64,000 nt of DNA from CAYUZU01 sp964448675 (GCA_964448675.1 CAYUZU010000003.1:233632-297631); one strand, 5' to 3'; numbered from the stretch's first letter, positions 45,039 to 52,156 are shown. The notes: generated from the letters alone by a model not told the origin. A program made the numbers and translations.

Positions 45039-45654
45039 TCATCTGGATGGCTCCGCTTCCGGGATGGGGCCGTGTTCGGTCTCCCGGCCGCATTCCGGGC
45101 AGCGGCCCGAGGTATTGCCCGTCAGGTTGTAACCGCAGTGGCGACAGAACTCGCCGCTGAATGCGTCCGCCAACTGGCGCTCCGACCACCCTAGCACTCG
45201 CCAGGGCAACTGCACCCGCTGGAACGCGCGCGACCTGGAGGTTGAGCACAACCAGCGCGAGCGTACTGAGCGGCTCGATTCCCAGCAGGGCCGAGAGCAG
45301 GATGCCGGCCCGCCCGCTGCGTGACAGGGCGCAGCGCATGTCGTGGATCCCCGCCACCATCATGATCAGCGAAAACAGTGATGCGATCACCAGAACCATG
45401 GCCAGAAAGAACATGCCGGCGAGCGCTGGCAACGGGTTTATCGCAAGCACCGCCAGCAGGATCGCCAGTCTCAAAAGCCAGGCAGCGCGGGCCATCCGCT
45501 GCCCGCGCCCCAGCCGCCACAGATCCACGTCGTTCACGACGAAATCGGTTCTCTCTTGAAGCCACTCGATACAACGCCCGCAATACGGACAACGCGTCCG
45601 CTCCGCGTCATCCGCGTCGAGCAGGCGACGGCAATAGGGGCAATGCAGTTTCAT
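45039..45654 (-). pseudogene. Zinc-ribbon membrane protein with a probable frameshift
   Basis: The reading frame starts at 45654 with an N-terminal zinc ribbon CPYCRRLLDADDAERTRCPYCG and membrane segments (AAWLLRLAILLAVLAI, GMFFLAMVLVIASLFSLIMMVAGI, LSALLGIEPLSTLALVVL). After LNLQ it turns into Arg/Pro-rich noise running to 44992. The sensible continuation is in another frame: AFQRVQLPWRVLGWSERQLADAF, then zinc ribbon FCRHCGYNLTGNTSGRCPECG to a stop at 45039. A one-base indel near the GCGCGCG run at 45225-45240 would restore it. This is either a real broken gene or a sequencing error. It lies between the two HEPN-MNT pairs. Confidence 0.7.
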
Positions 45655-45679
45655 CCAAACTCGTCACGTCACGGTGTAG

Positions 45680-46105
45680 TCACAGCCCGTCCGCAAGGTT
45701 CTTTGGCCTCACGTCTCCTGGCAGAGCCGCGCAAACAACATCAAGAACGCGTGCGGCAATGTCGAGCGCCTCCCGCGCATCTTCCTCTGTCGGCTCGGCG
45801 TCGCTGTCGGGGTACCGACTATCCACAGCAAACGTCGTCAGCCAGCTACAGGAACGCGCCATCGCGTCCAACTCGGGAATCACACCGTGGCACAGGCCAA
45901 GCAGAAGCGCGATCAAATGCGTGCGCGGCGGCTCGATGTCGCGCCAAATCAGCAGCGCCTTCAAGGACTTCTCCACGGTCTGCTGCGCATGATACGCTGC
46001 CATGTCCGCAATTGGCGGATCGCCATCGATCGCCCGCCGACCCGTAACGAGGTCGCGCCGGGCCTTCACGAGCCAGCCATGAACAAGTTCCGCATCAGGC
46101 GGCAA
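45680..46105 (-). CDS. HEPN domain protein 2
   Basis: 141 residues from a TTG start at 46105 (LPPDAELVHGWL), chosen because GGGAGG lies 7 nt upstream and the 11-bp overlap with MNT then equals that of pair 1; an in-frame ATG at 46129 is the alternative. Pattern: WLVKARRDLVTGRRAI, MAAYHAQQTVEKSLKALLIW, PPRTHLIALLLGLC, FAVDSRYPDSDAEPTEEDAREAL. No R-X4-6-H motif. It is clearly paralogous to HEPN 1 but much more diverged than the MNT partners. Confidence 0.88.
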   Translation of the reverse strand: MPPDAELVHGWLVKARRDLVTGRRAIDGDPPIADMAAYHAQQTVEKSLKALLIWRDIEPPRTHLIALLLGLCHGVIPELDAMARSCSWLTTFAVDSRYPDSDAEPTEEDAREALDIAARVLDVVCAALPGDVRPKNLADGL

Positions 46106-46415
46106 AGAGCAACCTCCCACGCCGCGCAACTTCGCGCGACAGGCTCCCGGTCACGTCCCGATACCGTTCGAAGCGGCTTTCCGTGACGAAGTGCAACTCC
46201 ACCGGGACCCCCAGGTCATACACACACGGATAGCCCCGCTTCGCCAGCGCGACGCCCGAAGGCGCCCCGTCCGGCACGACCACGAGCACATCCACATCGC
46301 TGTGTGGCGTCGGCGTGCCGTACGCGTGCGAGCCGAAGAGATAAATCGCCCGCGGTTGCAGCGCCGTCACGAGGCGGTCGACGATTTCACGAAGCTGGTC
46401 TTGTTCGACATGCAT
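46095..46415 (-). CDS. MNT nucleotidyltransferase domain protein 2
   Basis: 106 residues, the same length as MNT 1. Seen: YLFGSHAYGTPTPHSDVDVLVVV and VPVELHFVTESRFERY. The N-terminal third is the duplicated segment; the remainder differs strongly from MNT 1, as expected if each C-terminal part adapts to its own HEPN partner. It follows the CHMP2-like gene by 93 bp in the same direction. Confidence 0.92.
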   Translation of the reverse strand: MHVEQDQLREIVDRLVTALQPRAIYLFGSHAYGTPTPHSDVDVLVVVPDGAPSGVALAKRGYPCVYDLGVPVELHFVTESRFERYRDVTGSLSREVARRGRLLFAA

Positions 46416-46421
46416 CGCCAG
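46307..46421. repeat. 115-bp duplicated segment, copy B (5' part of MNT 2)
   Basis: Near-identical to 44831-44945. The two copies are direct repeats 1.48 kb apart, so recombination between them could delete the frameshifted zinc-ribbon gene and one HEPN. Confidence 0.9.
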
Positions 46422-46462
46422 CGCCTCCTGCCACGCCGTCACTTCGTCTTGATTCCGATTCT

Positions 46463-46510
46463 GCCGGGCCAAGCCCGCCCTGTTCTTCGTCACTACGTCG
46501 CTTCGTCGCT
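46463..46510. repeat. Dispersed short repeat, related to 40999-41049
   Basis: CCGGGCCAAGCCCGCCCT followed by TTCGTC-CT-GTCGCTTCGTCGCT resembles GACCGGGCCCGCCCT with TTCGTCGCT-GTCGCCTCGTCGCT at 40999-41049. Here it fills the space between the CHMP2-like stop and MNT 2; the other copy contains the end of the SPFH-like/propeller gene. Confidence 0.45.
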
Positions 46511-47117
46511 ATTTTCCTTCCTTCTCCCCCTCCCCCTTCAGCGCGTTGAGCTCTGCCCGCAGGGCGCTCATCTGCTGCGCCTCGCGGGCGTCCTCGACCT
46601 GTTCTTCGGCCGCGATCATGCGATCGATCTCGTCGTCGGTGATGGCCTCGCTCGCGGCCTGCGACACATCCATGGCCGCGCCCTCCTCCATGCCGTCGAG
46701 GAACATGTCCATCCGCTCGCCCATGGTCTGCGACTGGGCCATGGCCTTTTCCCATTCGGTTTGCGTCTTGACCAGATCGGTCTCGCCGTACATCCGGCTC
46801 ACTTCGGAAGCCATCGTCTTCATGGCGGAGGCGAAATCGGCCGTCGCCTCGGCCTGCCGCTTGATCAGCAGGGCGTTCTTCACGGCCAGGAGCTGCCGTT
46901 CGAGCATCTTCTGGATGGTGGCGGTCTTCTTCAGCGAGTTGCGAATGAACTGATAACTCGACATGTCGCCGATCTGCTTCGCATGTCGCGCGTTGCGCAC
47001 GAACTCGTCGCTGAATTTCTTCTGCTCGGCGATCGACTTCTCGATCCGCCGGATGCCCTGGCGGATCTTCATGTCGCGTTCGATCCGGCGTTCCTCTTTC
47101 GACTTGAACAAGCCCAT
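46509..47117 (-). CDS. ESCRT-III-like (CHMP2/Vps2-like) coiled-coil protein with MIM1-like tail
   Basis: 202 residues. Basic N-terminus (MGLFKSKEERRIERDMKIRQ), helix 1 to ~46, a turn AKQIGDMSS (46-54), long helix 2 with LERQLLAVKNALLIKRQ and FASAMKTMASEVSRM (95-109), VKTQTEWEKAMAQSQTMGERM and MFLDGM (138-143), then an acidic end. Order, spacing and the AKQG-M, AVxL-I, A-AMK-M, FE-Q-M and M-D-M cues match CHMP2/Vps2. The last residues L186-R-A-E-L190-N-A-L193-K194 fit the MIM1 pattern LxxRLxxLK except E for R. In known systems MIM1 docks on the Vps4 MIT domain. PspA/Vipp1 are remote bacterial relatives but lack this tail. Confidence 0.8.
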   Translation of the reverse strand: MGLFKSKEERRIERDMKIRQGIRRIEKSIAEQKKFSDEFVRNARHAKQIGDMSSYQFIRNSLKKTATIQKMLERQLLAVKNALLIKRQAEATADFASAMKTMASEVSRMYGETDLVKTQTEWEKAMAQSQTMGERMDMFLDGMEEGAAMDVSQAASEAITDDEIDRMIAAEEQVEDAREAQQMSALRAELNALKGEGEKEGK

Positions 47118-47180
47118 GGTGGCCTCACAATTCGCTGCGTCCCTCTATTCTGAGCCGCGGCTCGGCACGTCGCCCCGTGT

Positions 47181-47786
47181 TTACCCTTCGGCTGCGCGTT
47201 CCTGCTCACGGACGCGGCGTTCAGCCTCGTCATACGCGTCCGTGTCCTTGATCAGCCCCGCGTCCATGTCGTTCCAGATCTTCATCAACTCCTGACTCGC
47301 GGGCGACAGGCCGGCCGCTTCCTCATCAGCAACGTGGCCCAACTCGAGAATCTGATCGAGCCGCTCCTGATACATCTCGGTCGAGATCTGGTCGCTCTCG
47401 ATCAGCCGGGCAATCGTCGCCAGGTCCGATTCGCGGATGCTCACGCGACCCGTGTCGCCCACGCGCGACGTCATCGTGTTTTCGCGCAGCATCCGCAGCC
47501 GTGACACCGTCAGCAGTTCCTTGCTGCGGATGTTCATCTGGCGCGAGATCATCATCTGCTCAGTGTGGAGCAGGTCGAACTGCTGTGCGAGCGTTCGACG
47601 CATGTCGGGCGTCTTCTCCTTGCCGCCCTGCTCGACGAGCTTCTGCTTCTCGCCCGCGAGCTCGCGCACCTTGCCCTGCATGCGTTTGCGGTCGTTTTCG
47701 AGCATCATCTCCTGAGCACGCAGCTCCGCGACATTCATCGTCGCCAGCGTCTTCCGCTTCGTCGTCAGCCATTGGAAGAAATTCAT
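47181..47786 (-). CDS. Second ESCRT-III-like coiled-coil protein
   Basis: 201 residues. Two long charged helices with a Gly turn (AELRAQEMMLENDRKRMQG to VEQGGKEKTP, then DMRRTLAQQFDLLHTEQMMI to LRMLREN), followed by SIRESDLATIARLIESDQIST and an acidic end (DEAERRVREQERAAEG). The helical hairpin with a basic start (MNFFQWLTTKRKTL) and acidic tail is the ESCRT-III layout, but fewer signature positions match than in the CHMP2-like neighbour and no MIM1 is seen. No signal peptide. It sits 63 bp before the CHMP2-like gene and 81 bp after the winged-helix fusion gene. Confidence 0.65.
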   Translation of the reverse strand: MNFFQWLTTKRKTLATMNVAELRAQEMMLENDRKRMQGKVRELAGEKQKLVEQGGKEKTPDMRRTLAQQFDLLHTEQMMISRQMNIRSKELLTVSRLRMLRENTMTSRVGDTGRVSIRESDLATIARLIESDQISTEMYQERLDQILELGHVADEEAAGLSPASQELMKIWNDMDAGLIKDTDAYDEAERRVREQERAAEG

Positions 47787-47867
47787 CAGAAGCTCTCAGC
47801 TATCGGCTTTCAGCGATCAGCCAGACACTCGCGCCAGGCTCTTCCCGGCCGCTCGTCAACTCGCACC

Positions 47868-49298
47868 TCAGCCCACCTCCGGCGGGGCCGGGCGGTCCCT
47901 TTCCGCCTGGCGCGGTGGCGCCGCCTCACGCGACGGCTCCGGCGGCGCGGCCGGCGCCTGCTCGGCCGGCGGCGACTCGCCCGCCTGCGACGCCGCGGCG
48001 GCCTGCTCGAATTCCCGCAGGATCGCCGCTTCTTCGTCGGCCATCGCCGGCGAGGTGGCCCCGACCTCGATATTGGCGGCCAGGTCGGCGTTGGCCGACA
48101 GCTCACCCATGATCTGCTCGGCCTGGGCGGCCTCCTGCGTGAGCTCCTCGGCCCCCGGCAACGAGACGCGCTTGCCCTGCTCGGCCAGCGTCAGGTGGTG
48201 GATATGCGTCCCCAGGATGTCGAGCTGCTGCGTGAATACGTTCGCCTGCGCCCGTGTCCGGCGCAGCTCGCGCCGTGTCCGCACCAGCCGCGCCGCGACC
48301 TGCTTCTTCTCGGCGTCGCTGCCGGCCGCGGCGCCCTGCTCGATGGCCTTGCGCTCGTCGGCCTCCAGGGCCTCCACGCGCTGATCCAGCTCGTGCCGCT
48401 GCTGCTCGAGCCGGACCTTCTGCGCCGTCAGCGAGCGCACATGCTCCGCCACGGTCGGCTTGAACCCCAACAGCTTCCGGATTCGGCTCCACAGCGTCAT
48501 CGTACCTTCCTCATCGCCCAGCGGGCTGCGACTCACGTGCATCACACCGTCGTGCATCACGGTCAACAGCCGCGAATCGTGCCGGCACGCCTGGCGCACC
48601 AGCGCCTCGGTCTGCGTTGGCGACAGACCCGCCTCATCGGCCAGCTCGTTGATGGACAGACCACGCGACTCGAGCCGGCTGCGCTGCTGCTCCAGATGAT
48701 ACAGCAAACGCTTCAACCGTTCGTCCTGCGATTCCAGCTCGAACAGCTGCACCCACGGGGTGGCGCGCAGCCGTTGCGGCATGTCAATGTCCCAGCCGCC
48801 ATCGGCACGCCCGCCCATCAGCACCATCGTCGGCCCCTCGGCGCGATCGACCAGCGCCTTGGCTTCCGCCGTGAAACCCGTCGGGCTGGCGAACACCACG
48901 GCCGTGGGGCGCTCGCTACGTGGCAGCAGTTCGTAGCGGGCCAGGGCGTCGAGCACGTCATCGCGCCGGACCGGGTCCGGCGTCTCGTTGGCCACCAGCG
49001 CCGCCAGCGGCGCGAGCACCTGCACCCGCAGCCGCGCGACGGTCTGCGTGAACGGGCCGAAGACGCGCTTGGTGAAGCGCAACTGCAGGGTGCGCGTCCC
49101 CGGCAGCGCCTCCAGCAGGCCGCGATCGAATCTCTCGAGCCGCGTCAGGGTCGCCCGCACCGCATCCGCCCCGTCCGGCAGGGACTCGACCGCCAAGCCA
49201 TCGGCGGGGATCACGCGGCGCAGCAGCCCCTCGGCCCGCGTCCGCAACTGTCGCAGGAACTGATCTTCGAATTGTCGCTGCCGACTGCGTTCATCCAT
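47868..49298 (-). CDS. Winged-helix plus ESCRT-III-like fusion (CHMP7-like layout)
   Basis: 476 residues from ATG 49298, overlapping the upstream stop by 8 bp. Residues 1-200 form an alpha/beta region (PTAVVFASPTGFTAEAKALV, GPTMVLMGGRADGGW) of unknown fold. 205-258 is a winged helix (SRGLSINELADEAGLSPTQT, EALVRQACRHDSRLLTVMHD, GVMHVSR). 267-375 is a helical hairpin (LWSRIRKLLGFKPTVAEHV, LEQQRHELDQRVEALEADE, AARLVRTRRELRRTRAQ). 390-432 holds AEQIMGELSANADLAANIEV and the acidic MADEEAAILREFEQ, like the Snf7 C-terminal segment. The end is a Pro/Ala-rich disordered tail. In eukaryotic CHMP7 winged helices precede an ESCRT-III domain in the same order. Confidence 0.72.
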   Translation of the reverse strand: MDERSRQRQFEDQFLRQLRTRAEGLLRRVIPADGLAVESLPDGADAVRATLTRLERFDRGLLEALPGTRTLQLRFTKRVFGPFTQTVARLRVQVLAPLAALVANETPDPVRRDDVLDALARYELLPRSERPTAVVFASPTGFTAEAKALVDRAEGPTMVLMGGRADGGWDIDMPQRLRATPWVQLFELESQDERLKRLLYHLEQQRSRLESRGLSINELADEAGLSPTQTEALVRQACRHDSRLLTVMHDGVMHVSRSPLGDEEGTMTLWSRIRKLLGFKPTVAEHVRSLTAQKVRLEQQRHELDQRVEALEADERKAIEQGAAAGSDAEKKQVAARLVRTRRELRRTRAQANVFTQQLDILGTHIHHLTLAEQGKRVSLPGAEELTQEAAQAEQIMGELSANADLAANIEVGATSPAMADEEAAILREFEQAAAASQAGESPPAEQAPAAPPEPSREAAPPRQAERDRPAPPEVG

Positions 49299-49575
49299 AG
49301 TTCTTGACTTGCGGCACGGCGTGCATCGGCTGGCCGCAGCGCGCACAGTAGCGGGCCGCGCCAGCGTTCAGGTAGCCACAATACGCGTTCGGACACACCC
49401 GGGCACCCGGCGCAGACCGGTCCTCGCGGGAGGGTATTCGCCGTCCGGCACGCACGATTCCGCGAAACACGGCGCCGATTGCGCGAAAAACCAAGGCCAG
49501 CGTCACGAAAACCAGTCCCAGCGCACCGATCACCACCAAGAAGCCGAGCCAGATGAAAAAGTCGGCCAGCAGCAT
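49291..49575 (-). CDS. Small membrane protein with C-terminal zinc ribbon
   Basis: 94 residues: one or two hydrophobic segments (FFIWLGFLVVIGALGLVFVT, LALVFRAIGAVF), a basic stretch (RAGRRIPSRED), then CPNAYCGYLNAGAARYCARCG, a CxxxxC/CxxC ribbon facing the cytosol. Starts 6 nt after the kinase stop and overlaps the winged-helix fusion gene by 8 bp, so translation of the three is coupled. It may anchor or recruit the ESCRT-III-like proteins at the membrane (inference). Confidence 0.8.
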   Translation of the reverse strand: MLLADFFIWLGFLVVIGALGLVFVTLALVFRAIGAVFRGIVRAGRRIPSREDRSAPGARVCPNAYCGYLNAGAARYCARCGQPMHAVPQVKNYG

Positions 49576-49581
49576 CGGGCG

Positions 49582-50673
49582 CTATTCCTCCGTTGCCGAG
49601 GTCGGCGTGCCGCAAAAGATGCAGTAGCGGTCCCGCGGGCCCGGATAACCGCCGCAGGATCGGCAGCGCGGCACCACCTGCACCAACTGCACCCCGCAAT
49701 AGGTGCAGAACTGATCGTCGGGCTCCACCGTCCGCTGGCAGCGCGGGCAGTGCGCGTACGAATGGGCCGCGTCACGTGCCGGCAGGGGGGGCACCTGCGG
49801 CCGGCTCTCCAGGTCGACCGCCACCGCCCCGCCCCGGCCGCGGGCGGCATCGGACAAATCCGCCAGCACCTCGGCCGCAGACGCGTAGCGGCGGTCATAC
49901 CGCGTATACAACCGGCGAAACACGTCATCGAGCTCCCGGGGCACTTCGGCCCGCAGCGTGCTGGGCAACTCGGCCCCCGCAGGTCGCTCCCCGGTCAACA
50001 TCTCGTAGAGTATGACACCGACGGCATACAGGTCGGCGCGCGGTGTAACGGGCTGGTCGGTATCACGGACCTCGGGCGCCATGTACGCCAACGTGCCGGC
50101 GATGGCGGCACTCTGCTGGTCACGCTCGAGTGATGCCGACTGCTCCACCATCGACCGCAGGGCATCGGGACTGTCGAGCCCGAGCCCGAAATCCACCACC
50201 TTGACGTCGTCCACGGTCAGGTCCGCCAGGGGCTTGCCGCACAGGTGCAGCAACACGTTGCCAGGCTTGAGGTCACGATGGACGATATTGCTCTCGTGCG
50301 CCGCGCCCACACCCTGCAGAATGCCGCGGAGGATGACTTGCGCCACATCGATGGGCACGCCCTTGGGGTGCTCGCCAAGCAACGCCCGTAGCGACGGCCC
50401 CTCAACCAGCTCCATGACCAGGTACGGCACTTCGGCGTAGGGATCCAGACCGCGGACCCGCACGATGTTGTTGTGCCGCAGGCCATGAACGACCATGCCC
50501 TCGCGCTGCAGATACCGGACATACTCGGGCTCGGTCGGGAGCTTGATCGCGACGCGCTCGTTGTCCCAGACGTGGTGCCGCGCGGCCCAGACCTCACCGA
50601 ATGTACCGCAGCCGAGCAGCGCCTCGAGGAGGTACTCACTGATGCGGGTGCCAGCCTGGTACTTGCTCGTCAT
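49582..50673 (-). CDS. Serine/threonine protein kinase with two C-terminal zinc ribbons
   Basis: 363 residues. Kinase domain: Gly loop LLGCGTFGEVW (20-29), VAIK Lys 44, catalytic HRDLKPGNV (132-140), DFG 161-163, APE 199-201, DLYAVGVILYEMLTG. All catalytic residues are present (Hanks-type, PknB-like). Then two ribbons: CPRC...CTYC (309-326) and CRSC...CIFC (337-354). No membrane helix, unlike many bacterial kinases of this group. Located at the head of the island, it could control assembly by phosphorylation, as the adjacent genes are coupled to it. Confidence 0.92.
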   Translation of the reverse strand: MTSKYQAGTRISEYLLEALLGCGTFGEVWAARHHVWDNERVAIKLPTEPEYVRYLQREGMVVHGLRHNNIVRVRGLDPYAEVPYLVMELVEGPSLRALLGEHPKGVPIDVAQVILRGILQGVGAAHESNIVHRDLKPGNVLLHLCGKPLADLTVDDVKVVDFGLGLDSPDALRSMVEQSASLERDQQSAAIAGTLAYMAPEVRDTDQPVTPRADLYAVGVILYEMLTGERPAGAELPSTLRAEVPRELDDVFRRLYTRYDRRYASAAEVLADLSDAARGRGGAVAVDLESRPQVPPLPARDAAHSYAHCPRCQRTVEPDDQFCTYCGVQLVQVVPRCRSCGGYPGPRDRYCIFCGTPTSATEE

Positions 50674-50707
50674 GATTGCGCCCGAATATTGCGACCGAGG
50701 TCGCGGG

Positions 50708-51118
50708 TCAGATCCCGGTCTGCTCGGCCAGGTACTCCGTCACCAGATAATTATACGTGCCGACGATCGCCAACGCCGCCAGCGCTGCCAGCCAGCCCCA
50801 CCCGCCGCTGGGCCAGCCGCCCATCAGCACCAGCCCGGCGATCGCGTCGAGCAGCACCAGCACCGCCAGCAGGACCACCCCGGCCCAGTTCGAGCCGACC
50901 TCCAACAGACGGCGGATGAAGAAGCGGCTGACCCACGGCAAGGCGGCCACGATGACGATCCAGGCGATGGTCCGCCAGATGCCGCTCCAGATCGCGGCAC
51001 GCGTGTCTTCCTCCATGAATACGATCGCCGCACCCAGCGCCACGATCAGCCCGAGCGCAATCCAGCCCAGCACCTTCTCGCCAAGCCGACCCAGGATGCC
51101 GCCACCAGTCGTTTCCAT
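50708..51118 (-). CDS. Small integral membrane protein
   Basis: 136 residues from ATG 51118 (METTGGGILGRLGEKVLGW); no clear ribosome-binding site. Four hydrophobic segments (WIALGLIVALGAAIVFM, IAWIVIVAALPWVSRFF, WAGVVLLAVLVLLDAIAGLVLM, WGWLAALAALAIVGTYNYLV). Family not recognised. First gene of the island, 34 bp before the kinase; the upstream gap to the divergent DUF2007 gene is 168 bp. Confidence 0.75.
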   Translation of the reverse strand: METTGGGILGRLGEKVLGWIALGLIVALGAAIVFMEEDTRAAIWSGIWRTIAWIVIVAALPWVSRFFIRRLLEVGSNWAGVVLLAVLVLLDAIAGLVLMGGWPSGGWGWLAALAALAIVGTYNYLVTEYLAEQTGI

Positions 51119-51286
51119 CTGTGTTAAGTGTAATCCATGCAACAAATAGCGGAAATTCCAATCGGCCGGGATTTCAGTAATGCCCCCACGGGGCTCGGGT
51201 CCACGTAGAATTCGCCAGAAACGTGTTGAAATTCGTGTATCGCGTGTGCCTGCGGGGAGCCGGCGGGCGTCGTATAATCCGCTGGC

Positions 51287-51616
51287 ATGCAGAAGGTGTA
51301 CGTCCATCTCGATCTGGCGCGCGTCGCGCACGTGCAAGGGCTGCTCGAACAGGCCGGGATCAGAGCCGAGATTCTGAACGCGGCCCCCGGCGGCGCGGTG
51401 GGTGAGATCCCGTTTCAGCACGCGGCGCCGGAGTTGTGGGTGGCGGACGACGACCTGGCCCGGGCGCGCGAGATCATCGAGCGCTACCTGGCCGAGCAGG
51501 AGACCCCCGCCGACGGCACGCCGTGGCGCTGTCCGCGCTGCGGCCGGATGATCGAGGGGCAGTTCACCGCCTGCTGGAATTGTGAGTACGAGCGCGACGA
51601 GGCGGCCGGCGGGTAG
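51287..51616 (+). CDS. DUF2007 putative signal-transducing protein with zinc ribbon
   Basis: 109 residues. N-terminal ACT-like DUF2007 domain (QKVYVHLDLARVAHVQGLLEQAGI, ELWVADDDLARAREIIERYL) and C-terminal CPRCGRMIEGQFTACWNC. DUF2007 is called a putative signal transducer but has no proven function. It is divergent from the ESCRT-like island and might share its control region. Confidence 0.85.
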   Translation: MQKVYVHLDLARVAHVQGLLEQAGIRAEILNAAPGGAVGEIPFQHAAPELWVADDDLARAREIIERYLAEQETPADGTPWRCPRCGRMIEGQFTACWNCEYERDEAAGG

Positions 51617-51766
51617 CGCGCTTGGATGCGCGGCGCCAGGCGGGCGGGCCCCGCCCCACGGACCACCGATGACGGATGACCGAGAACGGACGACTTCACA
51701 CGCGCGGCTTGCAGCGCCGTCGCACCGAATTCCAATCACGCAACAGCACAGGGACCGCCACTTGCC

Positions 51767-52156
51767 ATGGCCAAGACCACACGCCGACGCACAAACCAGA
51801 CCGGCCTCGAGACCTTTCCCAACCCGGCCCCCGGGCGTGACTACGCTATCCGCCATGTGGCGCCGGAATTCACCAGCCTCTGCCCGAAGACCGGCCAGCC
51901 CGACTTCGGCACGATCACGATCGAATATGTCGCGGACAAGGTCTGCGTCGAGCTCAAGAGCCTCAAGCTCTACCTGCAGTCATTCCGCAACGAGGGGATC
52001 TTCTACGAAGCGCTGACGAACCGGCTGCTCGATGAGCTGGTGCAGGCGCTGTCGCCGCGCTGGATGCGTGTGACGACCGAGTGGACGCCCCGTGGCGGGA
52101 TGCACTCGGTGATCACCGCAGAGCATCCTCGGAAAGGCCGCAGCAGCCGGCGCTAA
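51767..52156 (+). CDS. queF: NADPH-dependent 7-cyano-7-deazaguanine reductase QueF (type I)
   Basis: 129 residues, the short single-domain class. Seen: FTSLCPKTGQPDFGTI with the nucleophilic Cys and following Asp, the QueF motif ELKSLKLYLQSFRN, FYE where many homologues have FHE, and TPRGGMHS. It reduces preQ0 to preQ1 in queuosine synthesis. No other que gene is nearby. Confidence 0.95.
   Translation: MAKTTRRRTNQTGLETFPNPAPGRDYAIRHVAPEFTSLCPKTGQPDFGTITIEYVADKVCVELKSLKLYLQSFRNEGIFYEALTNRLLDELVQALSPRWMRVTTEWTPRGGMHSVITAEHPRKGRSSRR

Noticed and set aside
44992..45180. Genuine C-terminus of the zinc-ribbon membrane protein in the uninterrupted frame
   Set aside because: It is Arg/Pro/Gly noise, whereas the other frame over the same bases encodes a perfect zinc ribbon, so the frame is judged shifted.
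46509..47117. PspA/Vipp1 (phage-shock) identity for the coiled-coil protein
   Set aside because: The protein lacks the PspA-type N-terminal amphipathic helix and PspA signature residues, has a MIM1-like tail, and its neighbours are a MIT-Vps4-like ATPase and other ESCRT-III-like genes rather than psp genes.
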